From contig NZ_CP039635.1 in the NCBI RefSeq assembly GCF_004923295.1, positions 578,501 through 642,500 on the forward strand: DNA of 64,000 nucleotides, written 5' to 3'. Below, in pieces: positions 14,858 to 22,685 of this stretch. A model generated the notes under the pieces. That model made no database searches. It was not told the origin of the DNA and saw nothing but the letters and a program-made list of their open reading frames with translations. How positions within the stretch are numbered: position 1 is the first letter of the stretch; every line of letters starts with the position of its first letter. A program made the position numbers and the translations under genes. Source of the stretch: Azospirillum sp. TSH100. Lineage in GTDB: Bacteria; Pseudomonadota; Alphaproteobacteria; Azospirillales; Azospirillaceae.

Positions 14858-16347
14858 CGGTTCGACACGTCCACGGCCAGCCGTGCCAGATCGCGCACCG
14901 CGCGGTCCAGCGCTGCCGGGTGGTGGGCGGCGAAGCCCAGCAGCAGGCCGTTGCCGGCGCTCCCGCCGTCGGTGCGGTAATAGCTGGACAGGCATGGCGT
15001 GGTCAGGCCGATGCGGGCAGCGCGTTCGGCCAGGGCGTGGTCCGGGCAGTCCGGCGGCAGGCGGAGCAGGACATGCATGCCGGCTTCCCCCGCCTCCGCC
15101 GTGGCGACGCCGGCGAAGGCGCCTGAGATCGACTCCAGGATGGCGGTGCGCTTGGCGGCGTAGAGCGAGCGCATGGCCCGCAGGTGCGAGGCGAAATGGC
15201 CGTCGGCCAGGAAGCGGTGCAATGCCGCCTGCGGCACCACGCTGGTCCCGCCGTCGAAATGGCGGCGCGCGGCACGCACCGGCTCGACCAGATCGGGCGG
15301 CACCACGACATAGCCGAGCCGCAGCGCCGGGAACATCACCTTGCTGAAGCTGCCGACATAGATGACCCGGCCGGCGCCGTCCAAACCCTGGAGGGCGGCC
15401 AGCGGCGGGCCAGCATAGCGGAACTCGCTGTCGTAATCATCCTCGACGATCCAGGCGTCGCGCGCCGCTGCCCAATCGAGCAGGCGCAGCCGGCGCGCAA
15501 GGCTCATGGTCACGCCCAAGGGAAACTGGTGGGAGGGGGTGACCAGAGCCAGCCGGGCGCCGGCCCCGCGAGCCATGCCGGCGGCGACGTCGATTCCCTC
15601 CCCGTCCACCGGCACCAGGACCAGCCGCGCCCCGGCGCCCAGCAGGGCGGCGCGGTTGCCGGGCCAGCCCGGCTCCTCCACCCAGGCCTCGTCGCCGGGA
15701 TCGAGCAGCAGCTGCGCCATCAGCGCCAAGCCCTGCTGCGCACCGGAGACGATGACGACCTGTTCCGGCTCGCAGCGCACGGCACGGACAGCGCGCAGAT
15801 AGGCGGCGATCTCCGTGCGCAGGGGGACATGGCCGAGCGGGTCCGGCTCCGTCGCCAGCATCCGCCCGCCATGGCGCCAGCAGCGGCCGAGAAGCTGCGC
15901 CCACAGGGCGAAGGGAAAGGCACCGAGATCCGGCGTGCCGAGCGCGAAGGGGCGGCCCACCCGGTCGCGGGCGATGGACGGCGCCTCGGCCAGCGCCCGG
16001 CCGCGGGCGGACAAGCCGACGCCGCGGCGCGCTTCGTCACGCGCGGTGCCTCCCGCGGGCATGGCATCGGGCAGGGAGGTGGCGACGAAGGTGCCGGCGC
16101 CGACCCGGCCGGTGATATAGCCCTCCGCCAGCAGCGTGTCATAGGCGGTGACCACCGTATTGCGCGACAGGCCCCAGTCGGTGGCGAGCGACCGGCTGGG
16201 CGGCAGCCGCTCCCCCGGGCGCAGCCGGCCGTCCAGCACCGCCTGACGCAGGGCGCGGTAGAGCTGGCGGTGCAACGGCTCAGCGCCATCCCGGTCGAGC
16301 GCCACCGGCCCCAGGCTGGACAGAACCGGACGTGCTGAACGGGCCAT
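14854..16347 (-). CDS. MocR/PdxR-type transcriptional regulator (GntR wHTH + aminotransferase-like domain)
   Basis: A 497-residue chimera. An N-terminal GntR-type winged helix (PLHRQLYRALRQAVLDGRLRPGE, then SRNTVVTAYDTLLAEGYI) is joined to a fold-type I aminotransferase domain. In that domain the PLP-binding Lys is in YVGSFSKVMFP and the substrate-side ED(D)YDSEFRY motif is intact. MocR proteins use PLP as ligand and commonly control vitamin B6 or amino-acid genes. The start is uncertain: ATG at 16347, or an in-frame GTG at 16359; neither has a strong ribosome site. It is divergent from the PPOX-family gene at 16468, with 120 bases between, the usual position for a regulator and its target. 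Confidence 0.88.
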   Translation of the reverse strand: MARSARPVLSSLGPVALDRDGAEPLHRQLYRALRQAVLDGRLRPGERLPPSRSLATDWGLSRNTVVTAYDTLLAEGYITGRVGAGTFVATSLPDAMPAGGTARDEARRGVGLSARGRALAEAPSIARDRVGRPFALGTPDLGAFPFALWAQLLGRCWRHGGRMLATEPDPLGHVPLRTEIAAYLRAVRAVRCEPEQVVIVSGAQQGLALMAQLLLDPGDEAWVEEPGWPGNRAALLGAGARLVLVPVDGEGIDVAAGMARGAGARLALVTPSHQFPLGVTMSLARRLRLLDWAAARDAWIVEDDYDSEFRYAGPPLAALQGLDGAGRVIYVGSFSKVMFPALRLGYVVVPPDLVEPVRAARRHFDGGTSVVPQAALHRFLADGHFASHLRAMRSLYAAKRTAILESISGAFAGVATAEAGEAGMHVLLRLPPDCPDHALAERAARIGLTTPCLSSYYRTDGGSAGNGLLLGFAAHHPAALDRAVRDLARLAVDVSNR

Positions 16348-16467
16348 GGCGATACTCACGGGGGGCGGGAGAATTGGTCCCTATGGAATCGGCATTCCGG
16401 ACCTTTCGAGGGAGCCATTCTGCCGCTCATTCTGGGCCATCGCAACAGTCCGGCCTTGAGCACGAGC

Positions 16468-17160
16468 ATGACCAGCCTTCCCACCGCCTCCGAATCCCCG
16501 ACCGCCCTGCCCCAGACCCCGCGCACCCGTCCGGTGCGTCTGGGCGACCGCGGCAGTCATGAGGTCGCGCTGATCCACGCCATCATCGACGAGGCGCCAA
16601 TCTGCCACGTCGGCTTCGTCGACGACGCCATCAAGGGGCAAAGCGGGGGCCATGGCACCCCCTCTCCCATGGTGATCCCGACCATTCCCTGGCGGGTGGG
16701 GGACGAGCTGCTGATCCATGGCGCCTCCTCCAGCCGGATGATCCGGCGGTTGCAGGAGGGCGGCGAGGCCTGCATCACGCTGTCGCTGATCGACGGCTGG
16801 GTGCTGGCGCGGTCGGCCTTCCATCATTCCGTCAACTACCGCTCGGTCATGCTGTTCGGCCGGCCGCGGCTGGTGTCGGAGGAGGTGGAGAAGCGGGCGG
16901 CGCTGGACGCGCTGATGGAGAAGATCGAGCCCGGCCGCAGCGCCAAGGTGCGGGCCCCCAACGCGCAGGAACTGAAGGCGACCAGCGTTCTGGCCTTCCC
17001 CATCGCCGAGGCGTCGGCGAAGCGCCGCTCCGGCCCGCCGGGCGACGATCCGGAGGACATGGACCACCCGGTGTGGGCGGGCGTGGTGCCCTTGCGGCTG
17101 ACCGCGGGGGAGCCGGAACAGGACCCGGCCCAGATCGCCCGCCAAAAAAGCGCCGGTTGA
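16468..17160 (+). CDS. Pyridoxamine 5'-phosphate oxidase-family (split-barrel flavin-binding) protein
   Basis: A 230-residue protein from the ATG at 16468; an in-frame TTG lies 12 bases upstream. ICHVGFVDD, DELLIHGASSSRMIRRL and CITLSLIDGWVLARSAFHHSVNYRSVMLFG are typical of the NimA/PPOX-putative branch, with a conserved His pair in the last segment that binds flavin or haem in relatives. It is not canonical PdxH. The neighbouring divergent MocR regulator, a PLP-sensing family, supports a link to vitamin B6 or flavin metabolism, but the substrate is unknown. The stop codon is immediately followed by a 15-bp tandem repeat and a strong hairpin terminator. Confidence 0.85.
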   Translation: MTSLPTASESPTALPQTPRTRPVRLGDRGSHEVALIHAIIDEAPICHVGFVDDAIKGQSGGHGTPSPMVIPTIPWRVGDELLIHGASSSRMIRRLQEGGEACITLSLIDGWVLARSAFHHSVNYRSVMLFGRPRLVSEEVEKRAALDALMEKIEPGRSAKVRAPNAQELKATSVLAFPIAEASAKRRSGPPGDDPEDMDHPVWAGVVPLRLTAGEPEQDPAQIARQKSAG

Positions 17161-17162
17161 AA

Positions 17163-17207
17163 AATCTCGGGCTGAAGAATCTCGGGCTGAAGAATCTCGG
17201 GCTGAAA
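17163..17207 (+). repeat. Three tandem 15-bp repeats
   Basis: AATCTCGGGCTGAAG occurs three times in a row at 17163-17177, 17178-17192 and 17193-17207, the last copy with one change. It starts 3 bases after the stop of the PPOX-family gene. Because the unit is a multiple of three, a frame-shifted reading gives a KNLGL repeat followed by a Lys-rich tail. Confidence 0.9.
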
Positions 17208-17208
17208 C

Positions 17209-17250
17209 GGAAAAAGGCCGCGACCGGGAAGCCCGGTGCGGCCTTTTTCC
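17209..17250. terminator. Bidirectional rho-independent terminator
   Basis: GGAAAAAGGCCGC and GCGGCCTTTTTCC form a long stem with an inner ACCGGG/CCCGGT pairing, flanked by A-tract and T-tract on opposite sides. It sits between the convergent PPOX-family gene and the OmpA-like gene and can end both transcripts. Confidence 0.85.
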
Positions 17251-17316
17251 TGCGGTTTCTCCCGCGGGCGGGAAGGCCGTTCCGAAACCCCCGGAACGGC
17301 CCCCTGCCAACCGTCC

Positions 17317-17928
17317 TTAGGACGACGGAGCGTTCAGCAGGCGCGGCAGGATCTGCGCACGACGGTTGGACGGCTCGCGGACGTTCGGACCGGTCTGGAC
17401 CAGCAGCTGGCTCTCGCCCTTGCCTTCGGTCGTGATGTTGGCGGCCTGGATGCCCTTGGCGACCAGGGCCTTCTTGACCGCGTCGGCACGACGGACCGAC
17501 AGCTTCTGGTTGTAGGCCGGCGAACCCGACGTGTCGGTGTGGCCGACGACGTGGATCTTGGCGCCACCGTTCTTCAGGATGGCCGACACCGCGTCACCGA
17601 TCACGCGATCGGCGGCCGGGGTGATGTTCGACTTATCCCAGTCGAAGAACACCAGGTATTCGCTCTGGACCGCGGCGACGGCGGCCGGAGCCGGAGCGGC
17701 AGCGGCCGGCGGGCACGGATAGCTGCCCTGATGGATGACGTAGCCGCCATCAGCGGTGCGGGCGGCGACGCCTTCCGACACCTGACCGGTCCAGCCGATG
17801 ACCGGGTTGCACCACTGGGTGCCCTTGCCGACCAGGCTCGCGTCCTGGGCATTGGCGGCCGCCGACAGACCGAAAGCGACGATGGCGGCCGGAACGGCAG
17901 CCAGACCCGCGCGAACAATAGTCTTCAT
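17317..17928 (-). CDS. OmpA-family peptidoglycan-associated protein
   Basis: A 203-residue exported protein. I chose the ATG at 17928, with AAGGGAG 8 bases upstream; a GTG three codons earlier overlaps that ribosome site. A signal peptide (KTIVRAGLAAVPAAIVAFGLSAAANA) ends at an ANA cleavage site. A short domain with two Cys (QWCNP, YPCPP) and an Ala/Pro linker lead to a C-terminal OmpA domain (about 90-198). That domain carries FFDWDKSNITPAA, HVVGHTDTSGSPAYNQKLSVRRA and NRRAQI, the residues that bind diaminopimelate. It probably tethers the outer membrane to peptidoglycan. There is no beta-barrel, so it is a small periplasmic or lipid-free variant. It ends at the bidirectional terminator. Confidence 0.9.
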   Translation of the reverse strand: MKTIVRAGLAAVPAAIVAFGLSAAANAQDASLVGKGTQWCNPVIGWTGQVSEGVAARTADGGYVIHQGSYPCPPAAAAPAPAAVAAVQSEYLVFFDWDKSNITPAADRVIGDAVSAILKNGGAKIHVVGHTDTSGSPAYNQKLSVRRADAVKKALVAKGIQAANITTEGKGESQLLVQTGPNVREPSNRRAQILPRLLNAPSS

Positions 17929-18098
17929 TGTCTTCACTCCCTTCCAGAACCCTTCCCCATCAGAGTGCCTGCGGGGGATGAACCTATCAATCGAAGCATC
18001 CGCCCATGTTCAAGCGCGGCGACGACCTTCCCAACATGTGGTGCCGGATGATGTTCCAGCACCTCAGCCGATTGGCCGAACCGTACCTGTTCTTGGAC

Positions 18099-18635
18099 CT
18101 ATGCTCCACTTCCATAGCAGCTTTTCCGGTAGGTTTCCGCCAAATCCGTGTAACGGTGGCCGATAACCGGAAAAACCGCGAGATCGCGTTCCGTCAGCTC
18201 GCGAACCGGTCTAGCAGGGCTGCCGGCCCACAAGAATCCGGACGTCACCCGTTTTCCAGGGGTCACCAGAGCACCGGCGGCGACCATCGCCCGCGACTCG
18301 ACATGAGCCCCATCCAGGATGCAGGCCTTCATGCCGATGAAGCAGCCGTCTTCCAGCGTGCAGGCATGCAGCATCGCCATATGGCCGACGGTGATGTCGT
18401 CACCGATGTAGGTGCCCTGCCCTTCAGCGGCCACGTGGATCACGGTGCCGTCCTGAATGTTGGTGCGAGCGCCGATTCGGATCTCGTTGATGTCTCCACG
18501 CACGGTGCAGCCGTACCAGATGCTGCTGTTCGCCCCGATCACGACATCGCCGATCACCGCCGCCGTTTCCGCGATGAACGCGGTCGGGTCGATGGTGGGC
18601 AGGATGCCGTTGAAGGCGCGGACAAGGCCGGACAT
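18099..18635 (-). CDS. Gamma-type carbonic anhydrase family protein (YrdA/PaaY-like)
   Basis: A 178-residue left-handed beta-helix protein with hexapeptide repeats (IGANSSIWYGCTVRGD, IRIGARTNIQDGTVIHV, YIGDDITVGHMAMLHACTLEDGCFIGMKACILDGA). The metal-binding His set is present (VIHV, then GHMAMLH, with the HxxxxH spacing of gamma-class enzymes). Family members bind Zn or Fe and act as trimers; some hydrate CO2, others are thioesterases or chaperone-like, so activity is not certain. The protein starts at an ATG (MSGLVRAFNGILPTI) that fits the family. It stands alone between the OmpA-like gene and argC on the same strand. Confidence 0.9.
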   Translation of the reverse strand: MSGLVRAFNGILPTIDPTAFIAETAAVIGDVVIGANSSIWYGCTVRGDINEIRIGARTNIQDGTVIHVAAEGQGTYIGDDITVGHMAMLHACTLEDGCFIGMKACILDGAHVESRAMVAAGALVTPGKRVTSGFLWAGSPARPVRELTERDLAVFPVIGHRYTDLAETYRKSCYGSGA

Positions 18636-18812
18636 CAGGTCGTACCGAAATCGTGCATGACGGGCCGGATTGAAGCACCGTAAGGCTTAAGGCACCACCT
18701 GATTTCGCATTGACAGGCCAAAGCAAATCCCGATTGGTGCCTCTGTGCAACAGTGCGGACGGGGGGCCACAACGCTGTCACAGCCCCCTGCCTGTCCTTT
18801 CGCGGTATCCGA

Positions 18813-19889
18813 TTACGGGAAAAGCGGCGCCTGATCGATGCCGGTCGTCTCGCCCAGCCCCATCATGACGTTCATGTTCTGGATCGCCTGGCCGGAGGCG
18901 CCCTTCACCAGATTGTCGATCACCGACACGATGATGGCGCTGCGCGGAGCACGGTCGGCGACCACGCCGATCAGGTTGTGGTTGGACGCGCGGACATGGC
19001 GCGTCGCCGGCACCACGCCGGCGGGCGTCACGCCGACAAAGGGCTCGTCGGCATAGCGGGCGGCCAGCGTCGCGCGCAGGTCGTCGGCGGTGACGCCCTC
19101 GGCCATGCGGACATAGATGGTCGCCATCATGCCGCGGTTCATCGGCACCAGATGCGGGGTGAAGGAGACGGTGATCGGCCGGCCGGCGGCCAGCCGCAGC
19201 TCCTGCTCGATCTCCGGCATGTGGCGGTGGTGGCCGACGCCATAGGCGTTGAAGCCTTCCGACACCTCGGTGAACAGGTTGGCCTGCTTGGCGTCGCGGC
19301 CGGCGCCCGACACGCCGGACTTGGCGTCGATGATGATGCCGCCCGGCTCGATCTGGTTTTCCAGCAGCAGCGGCAGCAGCGGCAGCAGCGAGCAGGTCGG
19401 GTAGCAGCCCGGATTCGCCACCACCCGCGCCTTGCGGACGCCCTGGCGGTTGAACTCGGTCAGGCCGTAGGCGACCTCCTTCTGGAGATCGACGGCGCGA
19501 TGCGCGTGGCCGTACCAGGTGGCGTATTCGGCCGGATCGCTGAGGCGGAAATCGGCGGACAGGTCGACCACCTTCAGCCCGCTCGGCAGGCCGGCGATCA
19601 CCTCCTGCGTGGTGCCGTGCGGCAGGGCGCAGAAGATGAAGTCCAGATTGTCCCACTTCAGATCGTCGATCTTCACCAGATCAGGCAGGCCATAGCCGCC
19701 CAGATGCGGGAACACCTCCGCCATCGGCTTGCCCGCCTGTCGTTCGGCGGTCAGCGCGGCGATCTCCACATTCGGGTGGCGCAGCAGCATGCGCACCAGT
19801 TCGGCGCCGGTGTAACCGGACGCGCCCAGGATGCCGACGCGGATTTTCGAACCGCCGGAGGTGCTGCCGGGAATGCTGGTCGAGGCCAT
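18813..19889 (-). CDS. argC: N-acetyl-gamma-glutamyl-phosphate reductase
   Basis: Third enzyme of arginine biosynthesis, reducing N-acetylglutamyl phosphate to the semialdehyde with NADPH. The 358-residue protein starts at the ATG at 19889 (MASTSIPGSTSGG), 28 codons inside the open frame, with GAAGGA upstream. It shows the Rossmann motif GILGASGYTGAELVRML, the catalytic Cys162 in VVANPGCYPTCSLL, the catalytic His in SFTPHLVPMNRGM, and a C-terminal dimerisation segment. The length fits type 1 ArgC. It lies directly downstream of rplM-rpsI on the same strand but behind a strong terminator, so it is probably expressed separately. Confidence 0.96.
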   Translation of the reverse strand: MASTSIPGSTSGGSKIRVGILGASGYTGAELVRMLLRHPNVEIAALTAERQAGKPMAEVFPHLGGYGLPDLVKIDDLKWDNLDFIFCALPHGTTQEVIAGLPSGLKVVDLSADFRLSDPAEYATWYGHAHRAVDLQKEVAYGLTEFNRQGVRKARVVANPGCYPTCSLLPLLPLLLENQIEPGGIIIDAKSGVSGAGRDAKQANLFTEVSEGFNAYGVGHHRHMPEIEQELRLAAGRPITVSFTPHLVPMNRGMMATIYVRMAEGVTADDLRATLAARYADEPFVGVTPAGVVPATRHVRASNHNLIGVVADRAPRSAIIVSVIDNLVKGASGQAIQNMNVMMGLGETTGIDQAPLFP

Positions 19890-19971
19890 GGAGGCAATGT
19901 CCTTCGCTGAAAACGATCTGAAGACGGGTGGAAACCTGTATCCGGGATAAGCGAAAGCGTGATGACAGCGC

Positions 19972-20004
19972 AAAAAGAAAGGGGCGCCCCTTTCGGGACG
20001 CCCC
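19972..20004 (-). terminator. Rho-independent terminator of the rplM-rpsI operon
   Basis: On the minus strand a 10-bp stem (GGGGCGTCCC, loop GAAA, GGGGCGCCCC with one G-T pair) is followed by TTTCTTTTTG. It starts 36 bases after the rpsI stop codon. Confidence 0.88.
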
Positions 20005-20040
20005 TCGCTTGTACCGTAAAGGCGCGGGCCCGTGTAGGGA

Positions 20041-20529
20041 TTAGCGCTTCGAGAACTGGAAGCTGCGGCGGGCCTTGGCGCGGCCGTACTTCTTACGCTC
20101 GACCGTACGGGCGTCGCGGGTCAGGAAGCCGGCGGCCTTCAACGGCGGGCGCAGGGCCGGCTCGAAGTAGGTCAGCGCCTTGGAGATGCCGTGACGGACG
20201 GCACCGGCCTGGCCCGACAGACCGCCGCCGGCGACGGTGGCGACGACGTCGAACTGGTCCAGACGCTCGGTCACGCCGAACGGCTGGGCGATCATCATGC
20301 GCAGCACCGGACGGGCGAAATAGACCGACTGGTCGCGGCCGTTCACGGTGACCTTGCCGGTGCCCGGCTTGATCCACACGCGGGCGACGGCGTCCTTGCG
20401 CTTGCCGGTGGCGTAGGCGCGGCCCTGGGCGTCCAGCTTCGGAGCGGCCAGCTCCTCGGAGACGGTCGCGGTGGCGGCAGCGCCCGTCAGTTCCTTCAGG
20501 CTGGAGAGGGTGGTGGTGACCTGAGCCAT
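20041..20529 (-). CDS. rpsI: 30S ribosomal protein S9
   Basis: A 162-residue protein of the small ribosomal subunit. The conserved S9 core is present: [24 protein letters not shown]-like strand replaced by [32 protein letters not shown], and the basic C-terminus RRSFQFSKR that reaches the P-site tRNA. An N-terminal extension of about 35 residues, common in alphaproteobacteria, precedes the core. Its start lies 2 bases after the rplM stop, giving the universal L13-S9 operon. This is a core gene, unusual close to a plasmid-type origin. Confidence 0.98.
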   Translation of the reverse strand: MAQVTTTLSSLKELTGAAATATVSEELAAPKLDAQGRAYATGKRKDAVARVWIKPGTGKVTVNGRDQSVYFARPVLRMMIAQPFGVTERLDQFDVVATVAGGGLSGQAGAVRHGISKALTYFEPALRPPLKAAGFLTRDARTVERKKYGRAKARRSFQFSKR

Positions 20530-20531
20530 GC

Positions 20532-21002
20532 TTACGCGCTCCGCTTATTCTTCGGGTTCATGGCGCCGACGTCGAGAACGACCGGCTGCTGGGCGTCGTG
20601 CGGGTGGGCGGCGCCCTTGTAGACCTTCAGATGGGTCATCTGCTTACGGCCGAGCGGACCACGCGGAACCATGCGCTCCACGGCCTTCTCGATCACACGC
20701 TCCGGATACTTGCCGTCCAGGATCTGGCCCTTGGAACGGCCCTTGATCCCGCCCGGATAGCCGGTGTGCCAGTAGAAGATGTCGGCGTCGCGCTTGTTGC
20801 CGGTCAGCTTCACCTTCTCAGCATTGATCACGACGACATGGTCGCCGCAATCCATGTGCGGGGTGTAGGTCGGCTTGTTCTTGCCACGCAGGATGTTCGC
20901 CAGGATGCTGGCGAGCCGGCCGAGAACGAGGCCGTCGGCGTCGACGACGTACCACTTCTTCTCGATTTCGGTCGGCTTCAGATTGAAGGTCTTCATCGCC
21001 AC
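20532..21002 (-). CDS. rplM: 50S ribosomal protein L13
   Basis: A 156-residue large-subunit protein that binds 23S rRNA early in assembly. It shows [54 protein letters not shown] conservation, together with the [10 protein letters not shown] segment and a [21 protein letters not shown]-terminal block. The ATG at 21002 ([12 protein letters not shown]) suits the family. First gene of the rplM-rpsI operon, preceded by a good sigma-70 promoter at 21063-21092. Confidence 0.98.
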   Translation of the reverse strand: MAMKTFNLKPTEIEKKWYVVDADGLVLGRLASILANILRGKNKPTYTPHMDCGDHVVVINAEKVKLTGNKRDADIFYWHTGYPGGIKGRSKGQILDGKYPERVIEKAVERMVPRGPLGRKQMTHLKVYKGAAHPHDAQQPVVLDVGAMNPKNKRSA

Positions 21003-21062
21003 ACTCGTTTCTTCGAATACGGATCGGCAGGCCGCCGATACCGGGGCGCCGAAGCGGACGGC

Positions 21063-21092
21063 TTTCTAAGGGCTCGGGCGCCCCTCTGTCAA
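21063..21092 (-). promoter_or_regulatory. Sigma-70 promoter of rplM-rpsI
   Basis: On the minus strand TTGACA (21092-21087) and TAGAAA (21068-21063) are separated by 18 bases, about 60 bases upstream of the rplM start. An A/T-rich stretch lies just upstream of the -35 box and could act as an UP element. Confidence 0.7.
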
Positions 21093-21130
21093 CGGAAAAA
21101 TTATCAATTCATTTCAACGACTTGCAAGCG

Positions 21131-21214
21131 CGGTAATTAGATACCGCTATTGCAAACCCATTGATATTAAGCGTTTTTTTATGACACCCCATCCATACGG
21201 TAATTAGATACCGC
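21131..21214. repeat. 17-bp direct repeat, itself an inverted repeat
   Basis: CGGTAATTAGATACCGC occurs at 21131-21147 and again at 21198-21214, 67 bases apart. Each copy contains CGGTA and TACCG arms. The second copy lies inside the last codons of the thioesterase gene (AVSNYR) and the first lies just beyond its stop, upstream of the rplM promoter. Confidence 0.85.
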
Positions 21215-21676
21215 AACGGTGACGGGATCATGCGGCGGGATGGAGTAGGTTCCGGTGACGTGGGCGACCGGCTCCGGATCGCCTTCGGAGAACAGCAGGA
21301 TCTCGCCATAGGCCAGCCGCTTGCCCAGCTTGAGGACGCGCGCCTCGGCGATGATGGCGACGGGCGGCGGGCGGCGCAGGAAGTTGATGGTCATGCTGGT
21401 GGTCACCGCCAGCTCGACCCGGCCGATCAGGCTCAGCACCGCCCCATAGAGTGCCACGTCGGCCAGCCCGAACATCGCCGGGCCGGTGACGGTGCCGCCG
21501 GGCCGGACGAAATCGTCCTTGTAGGGCAGGCGCAAGCGGATCGTGCCGGCGCCCAGGCTTTCGACGACGATGCCGAAGTTTCCGACCAGGGGAACCCCCT
21601 CGCGGATCAGTTCCTCCAGCTCCTCCTTCGTCATGGCGGGAACGGGAGCGGCGGCGGGCGTATCGACGGCGGACAT
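21179..21676 (-). CDS. PaaI-type hot-dog-fold acyl-CoA thioesterase
   Basis: A 165-residue single hot-dog domain protein. The motif GTVTGPAMFGLADVALYGAVLSLIG corresponds to the central helix with the catalytic acidic residue, followed by VELAVTTSMTINFLRRPP and IIAEARVLKLGKRLAYGEILLFSEGD strands, as in PaaI/HGG-type thioesterases. The substrate is unknown. The start (MSAVDTPAAAPVPAMTKEE) could also be the internal ATG at MTKEELEEL. Its last six codons overlap one copy of a 17-bp repeat found again after the stop, so the C-terminus may have been reshaped by a small duplication. Confidence 0.88.
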   Translation of the reverse strand: MSAVDTPAAAPVPAMTKEELEELIREGVPLVGNFGIVVESLGAGTIRLRLPYKDDFVRPGGTVTGPAMFGLADVALYGAVLSLIGRVELAVTTSMTINFLRRPPPVAIIAEARVLKLGKRLAYGEILLFSEGDPEPVAHVTGTYSIPPHDPVTVAVSNYRMDGVS

Positions 21677-21763
21677 GGAGCCTCTGTCGGTGGTCTTGGT
21701 TGGATCACCGGACTGTGCGCCATCCCGTCCATTCGGACAAGTATGGTGCTACTCGACGGGCTT

Positions 21764-22549
21764 CTACTCTGCCGGGGGCTGGCTGGCTGGCTCCGCCGTC
21801 GTCGCGGATGCGGGGGCGGCCGAGGGGGTGGCAGGAGGATTGTCGGTCGGGGCGGTCAGGCGGATCGGACCACCGCCGCTGGCGGGCTGCGCCGCACCGG
21901 CAGCGGACTGTTCGGCCTGAGCGGGGGCAGTGGAGGGCGCGGAAGCGGGGGCAGCGGGTGCCGTCTCGGTGGGCGGAGCGAGCGGCACCGCCTTGATGTC
22001 CGATTTCGGCGTCTCGGGCTTCGGGGCATCGGCCTTGGCGGTGTCGGTCTTCACCGATTCGGCCTTGGCAGGTTCGGGATCGGCAGGGGTGGAATAGTCG
22101 GGGACGATGCGGGCCTGACTGCCGGTGATGACCAGGACCTTCTGGCCGATCGGCAGCGGCTGCGGCTCCTTCTGGGTCAGCGACAGCAGTTCGCCGTTCG
22201 ATTTGCGGACGATGTACTCCCAGCCGTTGGTGTCACCGGCGATATGCTCCATCGCCGTGCCCAGCAGACCGCCGATCGCCGTGCCGCCGACGGTGCCAAG
22301 TGCCGCATTCATGCCACCGCTGCCGACCTGCGCGCCCAGGATGCCGCCGGCCGCACCGCCGCTGACGGCGCCGACGGTGCCGTTGGCGCTGATCGCCACC
22401 TGACGGAAACCAACGACGACGCCCGGCTCGACCTTGTTAGCCTGCTGGACCGCGCTGGAGGCGTAGGTGTTGGGAGAATAGTCGGAGGTGCAGCCCGCAA
22501 GAGCGGCGGCCACGGCGATGAACAGGCAGAGAGAGACCGATCGGAGCAC
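21764..22549 (-). CDS. SlyB-like glycine-zipper outer-membrane lipoprotein
   Basis: A 261-residue lipoprotein. I use the GTG at 22549, because the signal sequence LRSVSLCLFIAVAAALAGC begins there and ends in a lipobox (LAGC) for lipidation at Cys19 or so; GGATGG precedes the start. The middle carries VVGFRQVAISANGTVGAVSGGAAGGILGAQVG-type glycine-zipper repeats typical of the 17-kDa antigen/SlyB family, then YIVRKSNGELLSLTQ and VLVITGSQARIVPDY as in SlyB. The last 100 residues are an Ala/Pro/Glu/Lys-rich low-complexity tail, which is not usual for SlyB. Likely an outer-membrane stability protein. Confidence 0.85.
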   Translation of the reverse strand: MLRSVSLCLFIAVAAALAGCTSDYSPNTYASSAVQQANKVEPGVVVGFRQVAISANGTVGAVSGGAAGGILGAQVGSGGMNAALGTVGGTAIGGLLGTAMEHIAGDTNGWEYIVRKSNGELLSLTQKEPQPLPIGQKVLVITGSQARIVPDYSTPADPEPAKAESVKTDTAKADAPKPETPKSDIKAVPLAPPTETAPAAPASAPSTAPAQAEQSAAGAAQPASGGGPIRLTAPTDNPPATPSAAPASATTAEPASQPPAE

Positions 22550-22685
22550 GGGGGAACCATCCGTTTTGAAACCCGCCCAGTTTCTTACGGCAAAGCCCCC
22601 CGACTCGTCACCGGGCAAAATCCGGACACGGCGGGAATGCTGCATTGCAGCAAACGGATGGCGGCCCTGGGATGGCGGTCTGGCG

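Noticed and set aside
17073-17435. Possible Lys-rich repeat protein reading through the 15-bp repeats
   Set aside because: The frame crosses a strong terminator hairpin and the 3' end of the OmpA-like gene in antisense, and has no ribosome site.
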